Origin: Actinopolyspora biskrensis
Lineage (GTDB): Bacteria > Actinomycetota > Actinomycetes > Mycobacteriales > Pseudonocardiaceae
DNA: 64,000 nt
Reading direction: 5' to 3'
Assembly: GCF_013408175.1 (NCBI RefSeq)
Contig: NZ_JACBYW010000003.1
Coordinates: 372,001-436,000, forward strand
Shown in pieces: positions 33,491-41,837 of the stretch. The position numbers and the translations under genes are program-made. The stretch's first letter is position 1; the number at the start of each line of letters is the position of its first letter. The notes under the pieces were generated by a model. That model saw only the letters and a program-made list of their open reading frames with translations. It was not told where the DNA came from and did not search any database.

Positions 33491-35167
33491 ATGGGAACAC
33501 CGGCCGCTTCGCCGACCAGCGCCACGGTGCAGCTCGATCACGGGGTGCGCAGGGACGTCAACAAGATCAGCCTGCTGTTCACCGGAGTCGGTGCGATCAT
33601 CGGCTCCGGCTGGCTGTTCGGCGCCCTGTACGCCTCCCAGATCGCCGGACCCGCGGCGATCCTGTCCTGGGTCATCGGCGCGATCATGATCATGTTGATC
33701 GGCTTCGTCTACGCCGAGCTGTCGGTGATGTTCCCCGTGGTCGGGGGCATCATCCGCTTCCCGCACTACTCCTTCGGCTCCTTCGCCAGCTTCAGCGCGG
33801 GATGGATCAGCTGGCTCGCCGCGGCGGCGGTCACCCCCATCGAAGTGCTCGCCACCATGCAGTACGCCTACCCCTACGCGGGGTGGCTGATGACCCCGGT
33901 AGAGGGCGAATACCTGGTCAGCGGATACGGCTGGTTGATCGCGATAGCGCTGATGGCGCTGTACAGCACGATCAACGCCCTGGGGGTGGGGGTCTTCGCC
34001 CGGCTGAACAACATCCTGGTGTGGTGGAAGCTCGCGGTGATCGTGCTGGTCGTCATCGTGTTCTTCGCGGTCTCGTTCAACCCGGGCAACCTCACCGAGT
34101 TCGGCGGGTTCGCCCCGGAGGGACTCGGAACGATCTTCACCGCGATCCCGGCCGCCGGGGTCGCTTTCTCCTTCCTGGGCTTCCGCAACGGCGTCGAGTT
34201 CGCGGGCGAGACCAACGACCCCCAGCGCAACGTGCCCTTCGCGCTGATCGGATCGGTGATCATCACCGCGGTGATCTACGTGCTGCTGCAGATCGCCTTC
34301 GTCACGGGGTTGCCGCAGGACGTGCTGGGGCAGGGCTGGCACCAGCTGACCTTCGCGGAGAGCGCCGGGCCGCTGGCGGGGCTGTCCCTGCTGCTCGGGG
34401 TGGTCTGGTTGGCCTGGCTGTTGCGGGTGGACGCGATAATCTCGCCCGCCGACACGGGGCTGATCTACGCGGGTGTGACCACCAGGCTGTCCTACGCCAA
34501 CGCCCGCAACGACAACGCACCGCAGGTGCTGACCCGGCTCAACCGGCGCGGTGTGCCGTGGGTGTCCGTCCTGCTGATGTTCGTGGTCGGCTGCTTCTTC
34601 TTCCTGCCGTTCCCCGCCTGGTCGAAGTTCATCGGCTTCATCACCTCGGCCTTCGCCGTCTCCTTCGCCCCCGGTTGCCTGGTGATCGGAGCGCTGCGGC
34701 GCCAGCTGCCGGACCAGCACCGCCCCTTCCGGCTGCCCGGAGGGGACACCATCCCGCTGCTGGCGTTCTTCTCCTCCAGCCTGCTCGTGTTCTGGTCCGG
34801 CTGGTCGATCAACGAGAAGATGCTGATCGGGCTGCTGGTCGGCTACGTGGTCTTCGCGGCCTACAACCTGTTCGGCAAGCACGCGAAACCACCGATCGAC
34901 TTCAGGTCCGGCTCGTGGTTCCCCGTGTGGCTGCTGGGCATACTCGCGCTGAGTTATTTCGGCGAGGTGACGCCCAACGAAACCGCCGACCCGGCTCTGG
35001 TCCTCCCCGGTGGGGACGGCCCGATCGGTGTGGGGCTCGGCGCGCTGGTCATCGCGGGCTGGAGCGTGCTGATCTACTACTACTCCATGGCCGTGCGGCT
35101 CCCCTCCCGGCGGGCCGCCGCCTACATCGAGAAGACACCGACCGACGCGCCGACCACGGCCGGGTGA
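33491..35167 (+). CDS. APC-superfamily amino acid permease, paralogue 1
   Basis: 558 residues with about twelve membrane helices. The first helix GVGAIIGSGWLFGALYASQI is the APC substrate-site loop; GFRNGVEFAGETNDPQRNVP is the helix-6/7 segment. Imports an amino acid or amine with protons or sodium. Directly downstream of the phenylacetate genes, so an aromatic amino acid or phenylethylamine is possible but unproven. A paralogue with long identical DNA blocks is at 36669-38342. Confidence 0.87.
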   Translation: MGTPAASPTSATVQLDHGVRRDVNKISLLFTGVGAIIGSGWLFGALYASQIAGPAAILSWVIGAIMIMLIGFVYAELSVMFPVVGGIIRFPHYSFGSFASFSAGWISWLAAAAVTPIEVLATMQYAYPYAGWLMTPVEGEYLVSGYGWLIAIALMALYSTINALGVGVFARLNNILVWWKLAVIVLVVIVFFAVSFNPGNLTEFGGFAPEGLGTIFTAIPAAGVAFSFLGFRNGVEFAGETNDPQRNVPFALIGSVIITAVIYVLLQIAFVTGLPQDVLGQGWHQLTFAESAGPLAGLSLLLGVVWLAWLLRVDAIISPADTGLIYAGVTTRLSYANARNDNAPQVLTRLNRRGVPWVSVLLMFVVGCFFFLPFPAWSKFIGFITSAFAVSFAPGCLVIGALRRQLPDQHRPFRLPGGDTIPLLAFFSSSLLVFWSGWSINEKMLIGLLVGYVVFAAYNLFGKHAKPPIDFRSGSWFPVWLLGILALSYFGEVTPNETADPALVLPGGDGPIGVGLGALVIAGWSVLIYYYSMAVRLPSRRAAAYIEKTPTDAPTTAG

Positions 35168-35308
35168 GCGTTCCGAAACCGTCGTGACGGTGGCGCGCCC
35201 GGCGGGCCGGGGTTCGAGCAGCAACGCGGATTCGGACCGGCCCGGTCGAAGACGGGAGTCCTTCCTGCTCTGCCCGCTGTCGTGGACGGACCTGATCCGC
35301 GGGGACAG

Positions 35309-35631
35309 CTACTGGGCCGACAGCCAGGTCCGGGCCTCGTTGACGCGTTCCTTGTCGCACAGGGCCTCGCCGAGGTCGGTGTCGAGGCGGTTGGCGATGG
35401 CGCAGAGGTAGATCAGGATGTCGGCGAGCTCCTCGTCGGCGGTGCCGGTGATCGAGCCCTGCTCGACGGGGGTCTTCCCGCTTGCGGACGGCCTTGCACA
35501 GTTCTCCGTGCTCCTCGCCGAGTTTGAGGGACTGCTCCAGCACGGTGCTGCCGGAGAAACCGTTCGAGTTCCATCTCGGCGACGTAGTGCTGGAGATCGG
35601 TGAGCGTGGTGTCCGTCCGGAGCGGCGGCAT
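35309..35631 (-). pseudogene. MazG-like nucleotide pyrophosphohydrolase with two frameshifts
   Basis: Three frames together give one protein: MPPLRTDTTLTDLQHYVAEM (frame 1), GFSGSTVLEQSLKLGEEHGE and LCKAVRKRE (frame 2), and KTPVEQGSITGTADEELADI, LIYLCAIANRLDTDLGEALC and ending TWLSAQ (frame 3). EEHGEL and DEELADIL are the MazG metal-binding helices. Frame breaks lie near 35570 and 35480. Intact relatives are about 105-110 residues. Either decayed or affected by base-call errors. Confidence 0.75.
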
Positions 35632-35857
35632 GTCGCGGGGCCTTCGAGGGTCAAGAAGCGAGTGGGCCGTACTGTATTCCTTGGTGGGATTTCGTGCTCG
35701 GGGCGTGTTGGAGCAGTGCCAGCTGGTCGTCTGTGGTTCCGCGCGGGGTACTGGACCAGCCCAGCCGGAGGGCGTCGGCGGAGGAACGGAAAAGGGGACA
35801 CCCCTGGCCTGGTGACAGGATCCCGACAGCGCGAGCGCTCGGGGCTGCCGGGTGGCG
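35632..35857. other. Intergenic stretch between MazG pseudogene and HTH gene
   Basis: About 225 bp without a supported gene. It should hold the leftward promoter of the MazG remnant. The frames seen here have no ribosome binding site or domain. Confidence 0.4.
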
Positions 35858-36091
35858 TCACGCGGACGCCGAGATTTCGGGGACGCGGGGTTGATCTGCT
35901 GTGCCGCGGCGAGGCCCGGCTCCTCCAGGTCCGCGCAGCCGCACACCGGCCTCGATCAGCACACGATGGACAAAACCGCACGAGCGGCCCGTCACTGCAG
36001 CGAGAGCTCGGATGCTCGCCCCGCTCTCGTACTGTTTACGGCCCGACGTCCCGATACCCGCCGGTGTCGGGACGTTTTCCTTGACGGCCAT
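35858..36091 (-). CDS. Small helix-turn-helix protein (77 aa)
   Basis: MAVKENVPTPAGIGTSGRKQ then YESGASIRALAAVTGRSCGF and VHRVLIEAGVRLRGPGG is a widely conserved actinobacterial pattern of a resolvase-like HTH: ASIRALAAVTG-RSCGFVHRVL. The tail after RLRGPGG is longer than usual and Pro/Arg-rich. GAGG precedes ATG 36091. Divergent from the DUF397 gene. DNA-binding, target unknown. Confidence 0.8.
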   Translation of the reverse strand: MAVKENVPTPAGIGTSGRKQYESGASIRALAAVTGRSCGFVHRVLIEAGVRLRGPGGAGPRRGTADQPRVPEISASA

Positions 36092-36179
36092 CTATCCTCA
36101 CCCGACCGGCCCTCGCACGGTCGCCGATACAACGGGTACTTCCTGAAGAGGACGTAACCTCACCCCCAGGAGCACCCAC

Positions 36180-36389
36180 ATGACCGCCCCGGACTTCAGT
36201 CAGGCTCGCTGGCGCAAGTCCAGCCGCAGCAACGGAGGCGGTGGAGCGTGTGTCATGGTGGCGCACGTGCCCACCGCCACCGGCGTCGCCGACAGCAAAC
36301 TCGGTGACGACAGCCCCGTCCTGCCGTTCGGCAAAACCGCGTGGACACAGTTCCTCGACGCGATCAAAAGCGACCGCCTCGACGGCTGA
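36180..36389 (+). CDS. DUF397 domain protein (69 aa)
   Basis: FSQARWRKSSRSNGGGGACV then MVAHVPTATGVADSKLGDDS and TAWTQFLDAIK covers the whole DUF397 domain. These proteins usually sit next to an XRE regulator with a DUF5753 domain and act as a pair (BldB-related abaA-type units). Here that partner is absent; a different small HTH gene is divergent. CAGGAG lies before ATG 36180. A terminator follows. Confidence 0.92.
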   Translation: MTAPDFSQARWRKSSRSNGGGGACVMVAHVPTATGVADSKLGDDSPVLPFGKTAWTQFLDAIKSDRLDG

Positions 36390-36400
36390 CCCCGCTTCGC

Positions 36401-36435
36401 GAAGTCCCGCTCGATGTGCCGTCGGGCGGGACTTC
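36401..36435 (+). terminator. Terminator after the DUF397 gene
   Basis: GAAGTCCCGC (36401-36410) pairs with GCGGGACTTC (36426-36435), followed by TTCG. It begins 12 bp after the stop codon. Confidence 0.75.
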
Positions 36436-36534
36436 TTCGTGGCGCGCCGCCGTGCCGAACGTCGTGGTCGCTGTCGCCCGACCCCGTTCCTGCCTTCACC
36501 CGGGTCCACGCAGCGCGTTCGATAAGGCAGCGAC

Positions 36535-36653
36535 ATACCTTTGTGCACGAAATGTTACTTATTGACTTGAAAGTCTAACCGTTTCGTGTTGACGAGCCCG
36601 CTCGAATCCTAGAGAGTCCACGCTCACGGTAGTTATCGACCTCACAAAGGTAT
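36535..36653. repeat. Long-range 11-bp inverted repeat around the second permease promoter
   Basis: ATACCTTTGTG (36535-36545) and CACAAAGGTAT (36643-36653) are exact complements 97 bp apart. The right arm ends 15 bp before ATG 36669, next to the ribosome binding site. Inside lies GACTT-GA-AAGTC (36564-36575), an AT-rich palindrome near likely promoter elements. Confidence 0.55.
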
Positions 36654-36668
36654 GGAAAGGGCGAATAG

Positions 36669-38342
36669 ATGGCGACACCAACTGCGCAACCGACGCAGGC
36701 TAAGGTGCAGCTCGATCACGGGGTGCGCAGGGACGTCAACAAGATCAGCCTGCTGTTCACCGGAGTCGGTGCGATCATCGGCTCCGGCTGGCTGTTCGGT
36801 GCCCTGTACGCCTCCCAAATCGCCGGTCCGGCAGCGATCCTGTCCTGGATCGTCGGCGCGATCATGATCATGTTGATCGGTTTCTCCTACGCCGAGCTGT
36901 CGGTGATGTTTCCGGTCGTCGGCGGAGTCATCCGCTTCCCGCACTACTCCTTCGGCTCCTTCGCCAGCTTCAGCTCCGGCTGGATCAATTGGCTGGCCGC
37001 CGCGGCGGTCACCCCCATCGAAGTGCTCGCCACCATGCAGTACGCCTACCCCTACGCGGGGTGGCTGATGACCAAGGTCGACGGCGAGTACCTCGTCGAC
37101 GGTGCGGGCTGGTTCGTGGCGATCGGACTGATGGCGCTCTACAGCGCGATCAACGTGCTCGGCGTACGACTGTTCGCCTACCTGAACAACCTGCTCGTCT
37201 GGTGGAAGCTCGCGGTGATCGTGCTGGTGATCGTGGTGCTCTTCGCCCTGGCGTTCAACCCGGGCAACCTCACCGAGTTCGGCGGGTTCGCCCCCAGCGG
37301 CCCGGGAGCCGTCTTCACCGCGATCCCCGCCGCGGGCATCGCCTTCTCGTACCTGGGCTTCCGCAACGGCGTCGAGTTCGCGGGCGAGACCAGCAACCCC
37401 CAGCGCAACGTGCCCTTCGCGCTGATCGGGTCGATCGTGATCACCGCGGTGATCTACGTGCTGCTGCAGGTCGCCTTCATCACGGGGCTGCCGCAGGAGC
37501 TGCTCGGCGACGGGTGGGCGAACCTCTCCTTCGCCGAGAACGCGGGCCCGTTGGCCGGCCTGGCCATCGCGCTGGGGGCCTTCTGGATGGCCGTGCTGCT
37601 GCGCATCGACGCCGTCGTCTCCCCGGCCGACACGGGGCTGATCTACGCGGGTGTGACCACCAGGCTGTCCTACGCCAACGCCCGCAACGACAACGCACCG
37701 CAGGCGTTGGCCAAGCTGAACAACCGCGGCGTTCCGTGGGTGTCGATCCTGCTGATGTTCGTGGTCGGCTGCTTCTTCTTCCTGCCGTTCCCCGCCTGGT
37801 CGAAGTTCATCGGCTTCATCACCTCGGCCTTCGCCGTCTCCTTCGCACCGGGTTGCCTGGTCGTCGGAGCGCTGCGGCGCCAGCTTCCGGACCAGCACCG
37901 CCCCTTCCGGCTGCCCGGAGGGGACACCATCCCGCTGCTGGGCTTCTTCGCCTCCAGCCTGCTCGTGTTCTGGTCCGGCTGGTCGATCAACGAGAAGATG
38001 CTGATCGGGCTGCTGGTCGGCTACGTGGTCTTCGCCGTCTACCACGCGGTCACCAACCACGACACCCCGCCGATCGACTTCAGGTCCGGCTCGTGGTTCC
38101 CGATCTGGCTCGCCGGGGTGATGGTGTTCAGCTACTTCGGTGAGGTGGACCCGACCGCCGAGGCGGGGGCCAGCTTCCTCGGAGGCGGTGACGGGCCCAT
38201 CGGCCTCGGTCTCGGCGCCGTGGTACTGGCCGTGTGGAGCGTGGTGATCTACTACTACTCCATGTCCGTGCGGCTGCCCGCGCACCGGGCCGTCACCTAC
38301 ATCGAGAAGACACCGACCGACGCCCCGACGACCGCGAGCTGA
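36669..38342 (+). CDS. APC-superfamily amino acid permease, paralogue 2
   Basis: 557 residues, the same architecture as the permease at 33491-35167, with most residues identical and the two differing mainly at the N-terminus, in residues around 130-180 and 300-330, and before the C-terminus. Transport of the same or a related substrate is expected. It has its own promoter region with AT-rich palindromes, unlike paralogue 1, suggesting separate regulation. GGAAAGGG precedes the ATG. A strong terminator follows. Confidence 0.88.
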   Translation: MATPTAQPTQAKVQLDHGVRRDVNKISLLFTGVGAIIGSGWLFGALYASQIAGPAAILSWIVGAIMIMLIGFSYAELSVMFPVVGGVIRFPHYSFGSFASFSSGWINWLAAAAVTPIEVLATMQYAYPYAGWLMTKVDGEYLVDGAGWFVAIGLMALYSAINVLGVRLFAYLNNLLVWWKLAVIVLVIVVLFALAFNPGNLTEFGGFAPSGPGAVFTAIPAAGIAFSYLGFRNGVEFAGETSNPQRNVPFALIGSIVITAVIYVLLQVAFITGLPQELLGDGWANLSFAENAGPLAGLAIALGAFWMAVLLRIDAVVSPADTGLIYAGVTTRLSYANARNDNAPQALAKLNNRGVPWVSILLMFVVGCFFFLPFPAWSKFIGFITSAFAVSFAPGCLVVGALRRQLPDQHRPFRLPGGDTIPLLGFFASSLLVFWSGWSINEKMLIGLLVGYVVFAVYHAVTNHDTPPIDFRSGSWFPIWLAGVMVFSYFGEVDPTAEAGASFLGGGDGPIGLGLGAVVLAVWSVVIYYYSMSVRLPAHRAVTYIEKTPTDAPTTAS

Positions 38343-38371
38343 GAACGCGGCCGCACCGTCGGAGAACGCAC

Positions 38372-38405
38372 GGGGGCGGGGTCGCCACGCGCGAACCCCG
38401 CCCCC
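38372..38405 (+). terminator. Terminator after the second permease
   Basis: GGGGGCGGGGT pairs with ACCCCGCCCCC (11 bp) around a 12-nt loop, followed by GCTTCTCG. Confidence 0.75.
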
Positions 38406-38535
38406 GCTTCTCGTCCCGCCCGCTGCCCCGCGTCAACGGGAACCGCGAGTAGCACGCACCACACGCCGGGGAGCACGCGCGGCTGCCCGCATACACTGCG
38501 AAGTGTCCGGCGCAGCCGACCCGACAGGAGCAGTG

Positions 38536-39462
38536 GTGTCCACGAACGGCGAAACCGTGAACAGGGTGGCGGTGGTGGTCAACACGCTGTCCCGCACCGG
38601 CAGCATCGCCTACTCCCAGGCGATTCGGAGCCTGACCGCCCAGGGGGTCCCCCTCGGAACGACCTATCCGCTGCGGGACCCCGCCCGGCTGGTGGAGACG
38701 GTGCGTTCGGCCGTGGACGACGGGCACGACTTCGTCGTGATCGGCGGCGGCGACGGGACCATCAGTTCGGTGGTCGACGTACTGGCGCACACCGGGGTGC
38801 CGATGGGCCTGCTTCCCCTCGGCACGGCCAACGACTTCGCCCGCACGCTCGAGATCCCCACGGACCTGGAACAGGCGTGCCGGACCATAGCCCACGGCAA
38901 GGTCGTCGACATCGATCTCGGCCTGTGCGGCAACAACTACTACGCCAACAGGGCGTCGATCGGCATCGGATCCAACGTCGCCACCGCCATGTCGCCGACC
39001 CTGAAGAAACGCATCGGGTCGCTGGCCTACCCGATCGCCTCGGCCAAGGGATTCATGCGGCACCGCCCGTTCCCCGCCCGGCTGAGCTTTCCCGACGGGG
39101 ACCACGAGGCCAGGGAGTACAACAGCCTGATGCAGGTCTCCGTGGCGAACGGACGCTACTTCGGGGGCGGGCAGCTGGCGGTGCCCGACTCCGGCATCGA
39201 CGACAGCACGCTGGACATAACGGTGATCAGGCACGGCAACGTCCGCGAGCTGCTCACCGTCGCCCGGAAGTTCAAGAGCACCGAGCTGCTCGAAACGGAC
39301 CAGGCCGAGCACATCCGGACCCGGCGGGTGCGGATCGAGACCAAGCCGGACCTGCCGATCAACATCGACGGCGAACTGGTCGCCAGCACCCCGCAGGAAG
39401 TGTCCGTGGCACGCAACGCGCTGCACGTCGCCGTTCCCCGCAGCTGGGTCGACGGCGGTTGA
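38536..39462 (+). CDS. Diacylglycerol kinase-family lipid kinase
   Basis: 308 residues. The nucleotide loop GGGDGT is at residues 70-75, followed by PLGTANDFARTLEIP. The C-terminal lobe contains NGRYFGGGQLAVPDSGIDDS and ends with a lipid-kinase strand (INIDGELV). It phosphorylates a diacylglycerol, sphingoid base or related lipid at the membrane surface. GTG 38536 is chosen because AGGAG lies six bases upstream; GTG 38533 is adjacent. Monocistronic. Confidence 0.9.
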   Translation: MSTNGETVNRVAVVVNTLSRTGSIAYSQAIRSLTAQGVPLGTTYPLRDPARLVETVRSAVDDGHDFVVIGGGDGTISSVVDVLAHTGVPMGLLPLGTANDFARTLEIPTDLEQACRTIAHGKVVDIDLGLCGNNYYANRASIGIGSNVATAMSPTLKKRIGSLAYPIASAKGFMRHRPFPARLSFPDGDHEAREYNSLMQVSVANGRYFGGGQLAVPDSGIDDSTLDITVIRHGNVRELLTVARKFKSTELLETDQAEHIRTRRVRIETKPDLPINIDGELVASTPQEVSVARNALHVAVPRSWVDGG

Positions 39463-39499
39463 TGGGCGAGTTTCCGTCTCGGCTCGCGTGGCTCGGTGC

Positions 39500-39660
39500 T
39501 CTCCGGCGCGGGCAGCGCCGGAGCGTCCACGCTGCCCGCCGGCACCGCCGCGGGGTCTCCCGTGGTGCTCCCGCGCGGACGGCCCCGACGTCGTGCAGGC
39601 CGCTACCCGATACCGGCGCCCCCGCAGCGAGAGGTTCCACCAAGCAACCACCCGCGCGAG
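39500..39660 (-). repeat. Dispersed double-hairpin repeat, copy E
   Basis: Contains the short hairpin CTCCGGCGC/GCGCCGGAG (covarying with TTCGGCGCC/GGCGCCGAA in copy A) and the long palindrome from CGCCGCGGGGTCTCCCG to GCAGCGAGAGGTTCC. The inner stem is weaker than in copies A-C. Unlike the others, no gene ends into it in the matching direction: both flanking genes are rightward. Confidence 0.65.
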
Positions 39661-39784
39661 CGGAGCAGGCGGAGTTCCGAAGGTGCCGTTCGGCACACAC
39701 GAACCGGCCGGGTGGATTCGGCGGAGTCGAACCGGTAGACCGGTCGCCGAACCGGCCGGCCCCGACCTCGGAGGGACTACCTCG

Positions 39785-39982
39785 TTGACGATGTGGAACT
39801 ACAGCAACGCGCCACGCTGCACCGTGTGCTCGCACCGCGCGATCATCGACAAGCAGCAGGCGCAAACACTGGTCAACTCCTCGGACGGCAGACTGGTGGC
39901 CTATCAGTGCCCGATAGAGCTGTCCAGCTGGCACGTCTGGGCCCCCGAGTTCGAGAAAGCCGCCGGAGCGAGTTCGGAGTAG
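39785..39982 (+). CDS. Small cysteine-containing protein (65 aa)
   Basis: TTG 39785 has GGAGGG nine bases upstream; ATG 39791 is the next choice. The protein (MWNYSNAPRCTVCSHRAIID, then LVAYQCPIELSSWHVWAPEF) has CTVC and a later QCP, resembling an incomplete zinc ribbon. Soluble, alone in its transcript. Function unknown. Confidence 0.6.
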   Translation: MTMWNYSNAPRCTVCSHRAIIDKQQAQTLVNSSDGRLVAYQCPIELSSWHVWAPEFEKAAGASSE

Positions 39983-40071
39983 GAGCTCCGGGAGACCGGA
40001 ACCACCCGGTGGCCGGTTCCCGAGAGCTTCCCACCGACACTTCGGCGGCCGCTCCCCTCGAACGGGTCCGC

Positions 40072-41724
40072 TCAGCCGAGGTCCCGTGCCAGTGCCCTGC
40101 CCGCGTTCCTTCCGGAGAAGACGCACCCGCCGAGGAAGGTGCCCTCGAGGGCGTTGTAACCGTGCACCCCGCCCCCGCCGAACCCGGCGGCCTCGCCCAC
40201 GGCGTAGAGCCCGTCCAGCACGTCGCCGTCCGGACGCAGCACCCGGGAGTCCAGGTCGGTCTCCATGCCGCCCAGGCTCTTGCGGGTGAGCACGCGCAAC
40301 CGCACCGCGACCAGCGGCCCGTGCCGGGAGTCGAGCAGTTCGTGCGGGCTCGCGACACGCAGCACCCGGTCGCTGACGAACCGACGTGCCGAACGAATCG
40401 CGGTGATCTGCGCGTCCTTGCCGTAGGCGCGGCTCATCTCGCGGTCCCGCGCCACCACCTCGCGCCGCACCCTCTCGTGGTCCAGCAGCTGGTTCCCGGT
40501 CAGCTCGTTCATCCCCGAGACCAGGTCACGCAGGTTGTCCCGCACGACGAAGTCCACCCCGTGGCGTTCGAACGCCTCGACCGGGCCCGGCGGGCCACCG
40601 CCCACTCTGGCCAGCAGGTCCCGCAGCCTCTTGTTGGTCAGGTCGGGGTTCTGCTCCGAGCCGGAAAGGCCGAACTCCTTGGCCAGGATGCTCCGGTCGA
40701 GGACGAACCAGCTGTGGTCGTGACCGGTTTCGAGGATGCGCCGCAGCGTTCCCATGGTGTCGAAGCCGGGGAAGTACGGCGGGGGCAGCCGGTTGCCCGT
40801 CGCGTCCAGCCACAGCGAGGAGGGACCGGGCAGGATGCGGATACCGTGTCCGGGCCAGACCGGGTCCCAGTTGGCGATGCCCTCGGTGTAGTGCCACATG
40901 CGGTCGCGGTTGACGACACTGGCCCCGGCCCGCTCGCCGATCCCCAGCATCCGACCGTCCACATGGGCGGGCACCCCGGTGAGCATGCGGCCCGGTGCCC
41001 GGCCGAGCCGTTCCGGCCAGTTCCGCCGCACCAGCTCGTGATCGCCCCCTATGCCTCCCGAGGCCACCACCACGGCCTGCGCGTGGCGCTCGAACTCGCC
41101 GACCACGGTCCGGGAGGAGGCCACCCCCCGCCGTTCGGCCGAGGGCTCCAGCACACTGCCCCGCACCCCCCGGACCGCGCCTCCGGAGACGAGCAGCTCG
41201 TCCACCCGGTGGCGGTATTCGAAGCGCACCAGACCGGCGCGCTCGGCCCGACGCACCCGCTCGGCGAAGACCCGCACGACCTCGGGGCCCGTTCCCCAGC
41301 CGAAGTGGAACCGCGGGACGGAGTTGCCGTGGCCGGTGGCGGTGCCGTCCCCGCGCTCGGCCCAGCCGACGAAGGGCATGAACCGCATCCCCAGCCCCCG
41401 CAGATAGGCGCGCTTCTCGCCCGCCGCGAAGGCCACGTAGGCCTCGGCCCAACGGCGCGGCCAGTGGTCCTCCGGCCGGTCGAACGCGGCCGAGCCCATC
41501 CAGTCCCGCAGCGCCAGCTCGTGGCCGTCCCTGATGCCGAGCCTGCGCTGTTCGGGGCTGTCCACGAGGAACAGACCGCCCAACGACCAGTGGGCCTGGC
41601 CTCCGAGGTTGTCCGCGTTCTCCTGCTCGACCACCACCACGGAACGCCCGGCACGGGTGAGTTCGTAGGTGGCCACCAGACCCGCGAGTCCGGCACCGAT
41701 CACGACGACGTCCGCGTCCGCCAC
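40072..41724 (-). CDS. FAD-binding dehydrogenase (KSTD/fumarate-reductase-like)
   Basis: 550 residues. ADVVVIGAGLAGLVATYELT binds FAD at the N-terminus, then NLGGQAHWSLGGLFLVD and the C-terminal GLYAVGEAAGFGGGGVHGYN, ALEGTFLGGCVFSGRNAGRA. This belongs to the 3-ketosteroid dehydrogenase/FrdA superfamily annotated as FAD-binding dehydrogenase. Probably oxidises or reduces an alkene/ketone next to a carbonyl; substrate unknown. It is 113 bp downstream of the symporter gene and may be cotranscribed. Confidence 0.87.
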   Translation of the reverse strand: MADADVVVIGAGLAGLVATYELTRAGRSVVVVEQENADNLGGQAHWSLGGLFLVDSPEQRRLGIRDGHELALRDWMGSAAFDRPEDHWPRRWAEAYVAFAAGEKRAYLRGLGMRFMPFVGWAERGDGTATGHGNSVPRFHFGWGTGPEVVRVFAERVRRAERAGLVRFEYRHRVDELLVSGGAVRGVRGSVLEPSAERRGVASSRTVVGEFERHAQAVVVASGGIGGDHELVRRNWPERLGRAPGRMLTGVPAHVDGRMLGIGERAGASVVNRDRMWHYTEGIANWDPVWPGHGIRILPGPSSLWLDATGNRLPPPYFPGFDTMGTLRRILETGHDHSWFVLDRSILAKEFGLSGSEQNPDLTNKRLRDLLARVGGGPPGPVEAFERHGVDFVVRDNLRDLVSGMNELTGNQLLDHERVRREVVARDREMSRAYGKDAQITAIRSARRFVSDRVLRVASPHELLDSRHGPLVAVRLRVLTRKSLGGMETDLDSRVLRPDGDVLDGLYAVGEAAGFGGGGVHGYNALEGTFLGGCVFSGRNAGRALARDLG

Positions 41725-41837
41725 GACCCCGCCTCCTGTCCGTTTCGACGACCACGGCTTCGAGAAGCTCTCGGAGCGAGTCGCGTCACGTTATCCGGAA
41801 CGCGACGGCCCTGAACAGCGTTCTCGGAACGAGCAAC

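Noticed and set aside
33470-38285. Two long minus-strand frames rich in Gln, Asp and His
   Set aside because: Both are the same antisense shadow of the two APC permeases, repeated because the genes are paralogues.
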